Assembly: GCF_000317205.1 (NCBI RefSeq)
Contig: NZ_AJLK01000008.1
Coordinates: forward strand, 1 to 43,021
Length of the DNA stretch: 43,021 bases
Origin: Fischerella muscicola PCC 7414
GTDB lineage: Bacteria; Cyanobacteriota; Cyanobacteriia; Cyanobacteriales; Nostocaceae
Direction of reading: 5' to 3'
In this document: in pieces, positions 33,614 to 40,817 of the stretch
Layout: every line of letters begins with the position of its first letter
Numbering within the stretch: the stretch's first letter is position 1
Program-made: the position numbers and the translations under genes
Notes under the pieces: generated by a model
Databases searched by the model: none
Told to the model about the DNA's origin: nothing
The model's input: the letters and a program-made list of their open reading frames with translations, nothing else

Positions 33614-35008
33614 ATGGTTGTAGGTATACATAGACGTGCTGTAGGGGTGTTTTCTCATCGTCGTGATGCAGAAGCAGCCCTAAATGAATTGAGAGATGCT
33701 GGCTTTCCAATGGACAGAGTATCTGTCGTAGTGCGTGATGCCGATCACAATGATCAGATAGCCGGCGCTGAAGTAACAGAGAACATTGGTAATAAAGCTG
33801 ATGAAGGAGCAACAGCTGGAGCAGTTTCTGGTGGTGTTTTAGGTGGACTGACTGGTTTATTAGTTGGGCTTGGGACTTTGGCAATCCCTGGAATTGGCCC
33901 AATTATGCTGGCTGGAGCAGCTGCAACAACCCTAGCTACAACTCTAGCTGGGGCTGGAATTGGTGCAGTAGCTGGTGGTTTGCTTGGGGCTTTGATTGGT
34001 TTGGGAATTCCCGAAGAACGAGCCAGAGTTTATAATGAACGAGTAGGGCGAGGGCATTACTTAGTCATCATAGATGGCACGGATGAGGAAATTGCTAGGG
34101 CAGAAGCAATTCTCCGACGCCGGGGAATTGAAGAGTTTGAGATATATAACATACCTGTTGGCACAGCGAATTATACCGCTACTCCCGCACGGGATTTGGG
34201 TGTAACTCACAAACACGCCATTGGTTACTTCTCGCGTCTGGAAGATGCGGAAGCAGCTATTAACGATTTGCGGGCTGTGGGTTTCCCCTTGAGTCAAATT
34301 TCCTTAATGCACAGAGATTTGTCGCGACGCGATCGCTTTAGTGGTGTAACTTTACGCGATCACTTTGATGATGCCATTCACAACCTGAAATTGAGACTAC
34401 CAGATCATCGTAGTCGTTTCTATCATGATCGCATCAATCACGGAGATTATGTAGTGGTTGTTAGCGGTACAGATGCAGACATCCAACGTGCGGCTGCCAT
34501 TCTCAATCGTCATGGAATTCGAGATTGGGAAATTTTCGACCCCACAGTAGATTACACGGCTACCCCCAGTCGAGATTTAGGTGTAACTCACAAACACGCT
34601 ATTGGTTACTTCTCCAATCTGCGTCATGCAGAAGCAGCCATTAACGATTTGCGGGCTGCTGGCTTTCCCTTGAGTCAAATTTCCTTAGTTCATAGGGATT
34701 TGGGACGAGACAGTTTCCCAGGGGTAAGTGTGAGCGATCGCTTTGATATCAACAGATGGAGACTTCCAGATCATCGCGCTCGTTTCTACAACGAACGTTT
34801 CCACAACGGCGATTATATAGTAGTTGTGAGTGGTACTGACGCAGACATCGAACGTGCTGCTGCCATTCTCAATCGTCACGGAATTCAACATTGGGAGATT
34901 TTTGATCCCACAGCAACAGATTATGTTGCTACTCCCGTGCATCCGGAATTAGGAGTGGAGGAACCCAAAGTCATTATTATTGACCGTCGGGACGAAACAT
35001 TTAAGTAA
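33614..35008 (+). CDS. Stress protein with three YflT-like units
   Basis: The 464-residue protein contains three related units of the general-stress (YflT) type, each opening with a GxFSxxxxAExAxxDLRxxGFP motif: at about residues 8-35, 201-228 and 328-355. Unit 1 alone carries a glycine/alanine-rich hydrophobic insert (about 65-135, GAVSGGVLGGLTGLLVGLG onward) that looks like a glycine-zipper membrane segment. Units 2 and 3 are very similar even in DNA, indicating a recent internal duplication. Each unit ends RARxYNER/DRI...GxYxVVxSGTDxxI. The function is unknown. Confidence 0.8.
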   Translation: MVVGIHRRAVGVFSHRRDAEAALNELRDAGFPMDRVSVVVRDADHNDQIAGAEVTENIGNKADEGATAGAVSGGVLGGLTGLLVGLGTLAIPGIGPIMLAGAAATTLATTLAGAGIGAVAGGLLGALIGLGIPEERARVYNERVGRGHYLVIIDGTDEEIARAEAILRRRGIEEFEIYNIPVGTANYTATPARDLGVTHKHAIGYFSRLEDAEAAINDLRAVGFPLSQISLMHRDLSRRDRFSGVTLRDHFDDAIHNLKLRLPDHRSRFYHDRINHGDYVVVVSGTDADIQRAAAILNRHGIRDWEIFDPTVDYTATPSRDLGVTHKHAIGYFSNLRHAEAAINDLRAAGFPLSQISLVHRDLGRDSFPGVSVSDRFDINRWRLPDHRARFYNERFHNGDYIVVVSGTDADIERAAAILNRHGIQHWEIFDPTATDYVATPVHPELGVEEPKVIIIDRRDETFK

Positions 35009-35167
35009 AAGGAACTAAGGAAATAGGAAATTGGGCAGAACAATTAGCAATTCAGAATTGAGAATAAAGTTTTTCCTGTTATTTCCTATTTTCTACCTTG
35101 GAAAAGTTACTCTTTTCACTCAATTATTCTGTTTTAATTTCTCGTATTACTATTAAAACTTAAACAA

Positions 35168-35635
35168 ATGAACAAGCTAACTTTCTTCTTAATCAGTGGT
35201 CTTTTAATATTTACTGCTGCTTGTAATGATGGTGCTAGAACAAGCCAGACCGCACCTGTTAACACTGATGTAGTACAAACACAAACACCAGCGCCTGAAG
35301 AAACTCAAGAAGCTCAAGAAGATGCCCAAAGCGAACTTCGCAGAAGACAACTAAATCAGGATATTCGCGCTCGTGAACAGCGAAACAATATCTTTAATGA
35401 AGGTAGCGCTCAAAACAGAAATCCAGACAACATTGCTAGTGAAGTCCGCTCTAAGTTGGAGGCAAATATTCCCAGAGGTAGTTTAACAGTTGAGGCTGCT
35501 GAGGGTGGTGTTGTAACAGTTTCAGGAACAGTGACAAATCAACAAGAGCTAGCTAAAATTGAACGTTTAGCTAAGGAAATCAAAGGTGTAACAACTGTGA
35601 ATGTTAAAGCTACAGTTGCTAAACCAAAAACCTAA
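35168..35635 (+). CDS. BON-domain lipoprotein
   Basis: This 155-residue protein has a lipoprotein signal peptide (MNKLTFFLISGLLIFTAACN) with lipobox FTAAC, Cys19 being the expected acylation site. A polar, Q/E-rich linker follows (about 22-90). A C-terminal BON domain (about 92-150) has the pattern EVRSKLEANI...GGVVTVSGTVTNQQELAKIERLAKEIKGVTTV. BON domains bind phospholipid surfaces, so the protein is probably anchored in the periplasm or envelope. It follows the stress-protein gene by 159 bp on the same strand and is separately terminated (see 35,705). Confidence 0.88.
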   Translation: MNKLTFFLISGLLIFTAACNDGARTSQTAPVNTDVVQTQTPAPEETQEAQEDAQSELRRRQLNQDIRAREQRNNIFNEGSAQNRNPDNIASEVRSKLEANIPRGSLTVEAAEGGVVTVSGTVTNQQELAKIERLAKEIKGVTTVNVKATVAKPKT

Positions 35636-35704
35636 AGTAGTTAAGAACTACGGCAAGTAAAAAACAATATTTTCTAAATAATTCCTAATTAGTTGAGTGT
35701 TGGT

Positions 35705-35736
35705 GGTCAAGTAGAAAATCATTTTTCTATTTGACC
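35705..35736 (+). terminator. Hairpin terminator after BON lipoprotein
   Basis: GGTCAAGTAGAAAA pairs with TTTTCTATTTGACC (14 bp including one G-U) around a TCAT loop, followed by ATTTTCACA. The T tract is modest, so it may be a weak terminator or act in both directions. Confidence 0.5.
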
Positions 35737-35820
35737 ATTTTCACATAGTACAAGTTTGATAGCTCATATCTGTGAAGGTCGGTAATTAGTAATGGGAAAA
35801 ACCAATTACCTATGATCGAT

Positions 35821-35859
35821 CCCAACGGATAATACAAGTGTTCAAGCAGACATAATATT
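35821..35859 (+). repeat. CCCAACGGATA dispersed repeat, copy B
   Basis: CCCAACGGATAATACAAGTG then TTCAAGCAGACATAATATT matches the minus-strand copy at 12,644-12,683. It lies in an intergenic region and has no coding potential. Confidence 0.7.
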
Positions 35860-35984
35860 ACTTCTTCCTTCTGATAGAGAAATTTATGGGTAATCTGTTT
35901 ACCCCTTGAGGGATGAAAGTTTTAATAAATTATTTATATATTTAGAAATATATAAATAATTTACACATTACTCTTGAAATAATC

Positions 35985-37505
35985 ATGTCTCAACTACCTG
36001 GAAAAGCAATCTCATATTGGATTGCTTCAAGTATTTCTATGTCTAATTTTCCATCTCTCACACATGACATATCAGTTGATGTGGCAATTGTGGGAGGAGG
36101 TATTGTCGGCATAACAGCTGGTATGCTCCTCAAGCGTGCCGGAAAAACTGTGGCAATTCTTGATTCACAACAGATTGCAACAGGTGTTAGTGGACATACA
36201 ACAGCAAAAATTACTTCACTTCAACAATTAATTTACGCTCAATTGATTAAGGAAATTGGTGAGAAAAAAACGCAAATTTATGCAGATTCTAATCAAGCTG
36301 CTATTGAAAGAGTAGCAAGATTTGTAGAAGAAGAAAATATCAATTGTGATTTTAGTCGTAGAAGTGCTTATACCTTTGCAGAAACAGCAGAGAATTTGGA
36401 TGATATCAAAAAAGAAGTAGAAGCAGCAGTTAATTTAGGATTGCCAGCCTCCTTTGTGACAGAAACTTCTTTACCATTTGCTATTGCTGGAGCTATTAAG
36501 TTTGATAACCAAGCTCAATTTCATGCTCGTAAATATTTGTTGCATCTTGCGAAATTAATTGATGGTAATGGCAGTTATATATTTGAAAATACTCGTGTAG
36601 AAAACGTCGAAGAAGGTACTCCCTGTCAGGTAGTAACAGCGACAGGAACTGTCAAGGCACAAAATGTAATTGTTTCTACTAATTTACCAATTCTGAATCA
36701 AGGACTATTTTTTGCTAAGACTTATCCCAAGCGTTCCTATATCATTGCTGCTCGCATAGACCCAGCAAGAGCGCCGGAAGGAATGTATATTGGTACTGGC
36801 AGCGACTATCATTCAATTCGGACAACTCCTGCTCCCGATGGCGGATTGCTGTTATTAGTAGGTGGCGGCGGACATAAAGTTGGCACTGTTACCGAAACCG
36901 AAGAACGTTACCAAAAACTAGAAGCTTACGCTCGTTCCCGTTTTAGAGTAGACCAATTTGAGTATCGCTGGTCTACACAGGATATGGTGTCTTTTGATCA
37001 GCTACCTTATATTGGTAAACTTACCCCCTTTAGTAAGAATGTCTACGTAGCAACAGGATTTAGCCTCTGGGGTATGAGCAAAGGTACACTAGCAGGAATG
37101 TTGCTTTCAGATTTAATTTTAGGAAGAGAAAATAATTGGTTAAAACTCTACGATTCTACGCGTACAACTCCATTTTTAACCACCGAATCACTCAAGAATA
37201 ACCTAGAGGTAGGATTTCATTGGGTAGGCGATCGCCTCAAGGGACTTGATGATTCTTCTTTGTCAGCAGTAGCAAAAGATGAAGCGAAGCTACTTACAAT
37301 TGATGGTAAAAAAATAGCTGCCTACCGCGATCAACAGGGACAACTTCACACCATTTCAGCAACATGCACCCATCTAGGTTGTATTGTCAATTGGAACAGC
37401 GCCGAAAAAAGTTGGGACTGTCCCTGTCACGGTGGACGTTATGACTGTGATGGCAAAGTGTTGCATGGGCCACCAGTCAAAGATTTAGAAAGTTACCAAG
37501 GCTAA
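35985..37505 (+). CDS. FAD-dependent oxidoreductase fused to C-terminal Rieske domain
   Basis: This 506-residue protein has an N-terminal DAO-type FAD fold (VAIVGGGIVGITAGMLLKRAG, about residue 32) extending to about residue 390. It ends in a Rieske [2Fe-2S] domain with CTHLGC (C461, H463) and CPCHG (C479, H482). All four cluster ligands plus the two extra cysteines of the bc1/b6f-type pattern are present. The architecture suggests electron transfer between substrate, flavin and cluster. The amine-type substrate is unknown. The ATG at 35985 gives a hydrophilic lead of about 30 residues with no export signal. Confidence 0.9.
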   Translation: MSQLPGKAISYWIASSISMSNFPSLTHDISVDVAIVGGGIVGITAGMLLKRAGKTVAILDSQQIATGVSGHTTAKITSLQQLIYAQLIKEIGEKKTQIYADSNQAAIERVARFVEEENINCDFSRRSAYTFAETAENLDDIKKEVEAAVNLGLPASFVTETSLPFAIAGAIKFDNQAQFHARKYLLHLAKLIDGNGSYIFENTRVENVEEGTPCQVVTATGTVKAQNVIVSTNLPILNQGLFFAKTYPKRSYIIAARIDPARAPEGMYIGTGSDYHSIRTTPAPDGGLLLLVGGGGHKVGTVTETEERYQKLEAYARSRFRVDQFEYRWSTQDMVSFDQLPYIGKLTPFSKNVYVATGFSLWGMSKGTLAGMLLSDLILGRENNWLKLYDSTRTTPFLTTESLKNNLEVGFHWVGDRLKGLDDSSLSAVAKDEAKLLTIDGKKIAAYRDQQGQLHTISATCTHLGCIVNWNSAEKSWDCPCHGGRYDCDGKVLHGPPVKDLESYQG

Positions 37506-37511
37506 TAAGTA

Positions 37512-37617
37512 TGAGGTGGGGAGGTGGGGAGATGGGGAACTCACCGGTCCCCTCTGGGGATTAGGGGCTGTGGGGAGATGGGGAGATGGGGCAATGGGGA
37601 GGTGGGGTGTGGGGAGT
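37512..37617. repeat. AGGTGGGG/AGATGGGG octamer arrays
   Basis: Octamers of AGGTGGGG (twice, then AGATGGGG) at about 37,512-37,535 and GGGGAGAT/GGGGAGGT at about 37,573-37,615 fill the spacer after the Rieske fusion. The same octamer occurs in frame in rsmB. Confidence 0.85.
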
Positions 37618-37688
37618 AGTGAACAACCAACTACCAACAATTAACCATTGACCACTAACTACTAACTACTAACCCTTGACCCTTGACA

Positions 37689-38393
37689 TTATGGCATCCA
37701 CTCTAAAACCACTCCTACACTACTATCTTGATATTGTCGTGAAGTCTGTTGCTTAAAACCAGTAGATAGGCGTAGATTACGAGTTATCGCATAACCAATT
37801 GCAGCCGTTGTTAAACCCACTTCTTCTTCACTACCGGGAGACATCCAACTTTGAGTTACAGAAATATCTGCCGCACCACCACGAGATAATACCAATAGCA
37901 ACTTGATACCTACATTTACCCCATTTGTAGAATAATCATTAGTTCGTAAATTTTGATATCCTACCAAGGGTGCAAAATTAACATAGCTACCCAAAGGACG
38001 TAGATAATAATATAAATTGCCACCATAAGACTCATGCTTACCGTTGAATGCTGACTCATACTCAGCACTCACCGTCAAACCACTCCGACCGATAAATACA
38101 TCTTCTACACCAAAAATTATTCCCCCTCCCTGTTCCCAAGAAGTAAACCGAGAATAGCCGAGCCGTACCTTAGTACGAAAACTGGGATCATTCTGAATTT
38201 CCTCTAATACATTCGGTACTTCCCGTCGCCAGCGCTGCAAAACAGGACTCTTTTTAATCACCTCTGGACTTAAATCCAAATCCTGGGCAGACTTACTAGG
38301 AGTTTCACACCAACCAGGGTTAGCTACCAAAAGCAAACTCATACCCAATCCAAAACAAAAAATAGACAACTGGTCTCTCAACTGGTCTCTCAT
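37689..38393 (-). CDS. Predicted outer-membrane beta-barrel protein
   Basis: The 234-residue protein has an N-terminal signal sequence (FCFGLGMSLLLVANPGWC, cleavage near ETPSK) and a short helical stretch. Alternating hydrophobic strands with aromatic ends follow (GLTVSAEYESAF, GGNLYYYLRPLG, VNFAPLVGYQNL, AAIGYAITRNLRLSTGF) to a final GVVLEWMP, a beta-barrel pattern. The N-terminal MRDQLRDQL is encoded by a tandem GAGAGACCAGTT duplication. A dispersed repeat (GACGCCAAGGA type) ends 1-2 bp before the ATG, so the ribosome site is repeat-derived. The family is not recognised. Confidence 0.6.
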   Translation of the reverse strand: MRDQLRDQLSIFCFGLGMSLLLVANPGWCETPSKSAQDLDLSPEVIKKSPVLQRWRREVPNVLEEIQNDPSFRTKVRLGYSRFTSWEQGGGIIFGVEDVFIGRSGLTVSAEYESAFNGKHESYGGNLYYYLRPLGSYVNFAPLVGYQNLRTNDYSTNGVNVGIKLLLVLSRGGAADISVTQSWMSPGSEEEVGLTTAAIGYAITRNLRLSTGFKQQTSRQYQDSSVGVVLEWMP

Positions 38394-38453
38394 TCCTTGG
38401 CGTCCTACTCTTACCTTGAAGCCGCTGACGCGTCTATGGCGTCATGGCGGTTA
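38394..38453 (-). repeat. AACCGCCAT...GACGCCAAGGA repeat upstream of barrel gene
   Basis: On the minus strand this reads AACCGCCATGACGCCATAGA, then CGCGTCAGCGGCTTCAAGG, then GTAGGACGCCAAGGA. It matches the repeat in the cobA 5' end and at 42,909-43,010. It forms the 5' leader of the gene at 37,689-38,393. Confidence 0.75.
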
Positions 38454-38455
38454 AT

Positions 38456-38489
38456 AAAAAAAGTGGCCCTGCCTTCAGCAGAACCACTT
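38456..38489 (-). terminator. Rho-independent terminator of acsF
   Basis: On the minus strand AAGTGG...CCACTT with an inner CTGC/GCAG pairing is followed by TTTTTTT, 25 bp past the acsF stop. It is a standard intrinsic terminator. Confidence 0.8.
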
Positions 38490-38513
38490 AATTTTTAGCA
38501 AAACCTAGAGAAC

Positions 38514-39590
38514 TTAGCGCACAGTACCCTCAGCAAGAGTTGCGTCAATAGGTTTCATTAAATACAAGCGCAGAGTTTGCCAACCATTGGAAATGTAATA
38601 AGGCAGCTTTTGGAAGAACTGTAAAAACTTGGGAGTATTAGAATTAGCGATCGCTGTCAATTTCTCATTGTTCTTCACACAAATTTCCAAGCGATCGTAA
38701 AACTCCGGATTATTAACATCCAGCATTACTGGGAAAACCCGTCCAGCAGTTTCATTTGTCTTCTCAATCACATACTTGTCATATTCCCGTGCATCCAACC
38801 CAATAGCAGCATAGAAGTCTTGACGCTGAATATCGTTGAGATACATCGTCGCAAACACTGATAACAAGAAGAACCGACACCACAACCGCGCCTTCCAGTC
38901 ATTTAATATTTGCGGCTGCGCTTTCATCACAGCATCAAAGAAATCCCCATGACGGTTTTCATCCTGACACCAGTTTTCAAACCAGCGGAAAATTGGATAA
39001 ATTCGGTCTTCTGGATGTGCTTCCAGATGACGATAAATAGTGATATAGCGCCAGTAACCAATCTTTTCTGAAAGATAAGTAGCGTAGAAGATAAATTTCG
39101 GCTGGAAATAGGTGTAATTTTTGCTCTTAGTCAAAAATCCTAAATCCAGAGACAGATTAAAATCTGCCAATGCTTTATTCAAGAAACCAGCATGACGTGC
39201 TTCATCCCGCGACATCAGGGCGAAACACTCTGCCAAGACAGGGCTTTTGTCCTTGAGGCGGCGGCTGAGTTCTTTGTACAGCAAAAAGCCAGAAAATTCT
39301 GCTGTACAAGAACGCTCTAAAAATTCAACAAATAAGCGGCGAGTATCCCCGTCAATATGATCCCAGGATTGTTCAAACTCCGCATCCCGAACAAAGTGAT
39401 GGCGGTTGTAGTCAGCGCGGAACTCTTCTAGGATGGCTCTTAATTCATCTTCGTTGACGGAGATATCCATCTGCGCCATCGCATCAAAGTCTGTGGTGTA
39501 AAACCGGGGTGTTAACAGGGTTTCTTTTGCCGGGACTTTAATTCCTGGACGCAATTCTTCAAAACCTGGTTTTTTTAGGGAATCTACCAT
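38514..39590 (-). CDS. acsF: Mg-protoporphyrin IX monomethyl ester (oxidative) cyclase
   Basis: This 358-residue diiron enzyme builds the fifth ring of chlorophyll, converting Mg-protoporphyrin monomethyl ester to protochlorophyllide using O2. The diiron ligand motifs are clear: [30 protein letters not shown] and [13 protein letters not shown] (E-x2-H repeats). The length is normal for AcsF/ChlE. The ATG at 39590 starts [16 protein letters not shown], a typical opening. It is single-gene, with a clear terminator at 38,456-38,489. Other chlorophyll genes are not in the window. Confidence 0.96.
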   Translation of the reverse strand: MVDSLKKPGFEELRPGIKVPAKETLLTPRFYTTDFDAMAQMDISVNEDELRAILEEFRADYNRHHFVRDAEFEQSWDHIDGDTRRLFVEFLERSCTAEFSGFLLYKELSRRLKDKSPVLAECFALMSRDEARHAGFLNKALADFNLSLDLGFLTKSKNYTYFQPKFIFYATYLSEKIGYWRYITIYRHLEAHPEDRIYPIFRWFENWCQDENRHGDFFDAVMKAQPQILNDWKARLWCRFFLLSVFATMYLNDIQRQDFYAAIGLDAREYDKYVIEKTNETAGRVFPVMLDVNNPEFYDRLEICVKNNEKLTAIANSNTPKFLQFFQKLPYYISNGWQTLRLYLMKPIDATLAEGTVR

Positions 39591-39758
39591 GTTGTGATTG
39601 CTCTTGTGTTTTTTTATTGTTCAATGCCCTAGAAAGCCAAGGTTTTTGCTTTCAGGCGGTGCAACAGACAGAATAATGCATTTTGTGTATTAAAAATCAG
39701 TCTACCAAGGCATGGCGTGACAGGAGAGGGATAAAACATTAAGAGTTGCAACAAATTG

Positions 39759-39786
39759 GGGGACTGGGGATTGGGGATTGGGGATT
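39759..39786. repeat. GGGGATT heptamer array at reverse transcriptase 5' edge
   Basis: GGGGACT followed by three GGGGATT units abuts the first recognisable codon of the reverse transcriptase (GAAAATATT). It is an STRR array marking a recombination or deletion junction. Confidence 0.85.
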
Positions 39787-40596
39787 GGTGAAAATATTCT
39801 CAAAAAAATAGCAGTTCACGACGCTGCTCATGGTTTTTGTGCCCAACGTTCTATTGTCACTAACGCCACTCCTCATGTTGGTGCTGATGTGATTATTAAC
39901 TTTGACCTCAAAGACTTTTTTCCTTCGATTTCTTACAAGCGCGTCAAAGGACTTTTTCAATCTTTTGGTTATTCAGAAGCAGCTGCGACAATTTTTGGTT
40001 TGCTGTGTACCGCCGCCGAGGTTGAGGAATTAGAACTAGATGGCAAGACATATTATGTTGCACTGGGGGAAAGGCATCTTCCCCAAGGTTCGCCAGCAAG
40101 CCCGGTAATTACTAACCTGTTGTGTCGTCGCTTAGACCGCAGATTAACTGCGATGGCAGAAAAATTCGGCTTTACTTACACTCGTTACGCCGATGACCTC
40201 ACCTTTTCTGCGGTTGGTGATAGTCAGCGTTATATCTGTAATATTATCAAACGTACAGAATCAATTGTGACTCATGAGGGTTTTACGCTCAATCAAGAAA
40301 AAACCCGCATTCTTCGGAAATCCCGCCAGCAGGAAGTTACAGGAGTAGTAGTTAACAATAAGCTCAATATTTCTAAGAAAACATTAAAACAATTTCGCGC
40401 TACTTTATACCAAATAGAAAAAGATGGTTTAGAAGGCAAACATTGGGGTAATTCTCCGAATTTAATTGCTGCTATTACTGGCTTTGCTAATTTTGTCGCA
40501 ATGGTGAATCCGGAAAAAGGAGCAGAGTTGCAGCAGCAGGTAAAACGTATTAAATCGCTACACAAAATCAAGGGTCAAGCATCCAAAAATCTCTAG
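39778..40596 (+). pseudogene. Reverse transcriptase, N-terminally truncated
   Basis: The open frame (272 codons) contains RT motifs: FDLKDFFPSISYKRVKGLF, the QGSPASPVITNLLCRRLDRRL block and the catalytic YADD (about residue 137, TRYADDLTF), ending NFVAMVNPEKG...IKSLHKIK. It is a retron-like bacterial RT rather than a group II intron (no maturase or HNH). The N-terminal palm/finger region preceding ENILKK is missing. The frame opens at a TTG inside the GGGGATT repeat, which is not a natural start. It is likely non-functional or, if expressed, a fragment. No msr/msd ncRNA was recognised. Confidence 0.8.
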
Positions 40597-40712
40597 GTGA
40601 AGATTTAAACTCCACCTTAGGTTAGGAGGGAAGATATAGATGTTCATATCTGTCTGGAAAATGGGTGTGAGGGTGTAGGGGTGTAGGAGAAGTTAAGGGT
40701 TAGAACCACGTA

Positions 40713-40817
40713 TAGAAATCCTATTTGAGTTGTAAACAATCACATCGCCCAGATCCCCGACTTTTTTAGAAAAGTCGGGGATCTTGTTTTTCACAAATGA
40801 TTTCTGCATAACTGCTA
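40713..40817. mobile_element. MITE-like element, hairpin copy 5, abutting NRPS fragment
   Basis: The sequence from ATAGAAATCCTATTTG to the ...TGCTA end contains the stem AGATCCCCGACTTTT/AAAAGTCGGGGATCT (40751-40784). The right flank TTGTTTTTCACAAATGATTT matches MITE copy 1. The right end lies at a TA inside the Tyr codon of the NRPS motif YGPTE. Confidence 0.6.

Larger units (their letters stand above)
35636..35984. other. Intergenic region with terminator and dispersed repeat
   Basis: This 349-bp spacer holds the hairpin at 35,705-35,736, the CCCAACGGATA repeat copy B at 35,821-35,859 and an AT-rich 3' part presumably carrying the oxidoreductase promoter. Confidence 0.6.

Noticed and set aside
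39778-40596. Active retron or diversity-generating retroelement
   Set aside because: The RT lacks its N-terminus. No msr/msd fold, template repeat/variable repeat pair or accessory gene was visible nearby.
8709-40784. The GTCGGG hairpins as plain Rho-independent terminators
   Set aside because: No T tract follows the stems. The A/T run is in the loop region, and the conserved flanks and MITE ends point to mobile repeats. A role in 3'-end stability remains possible.
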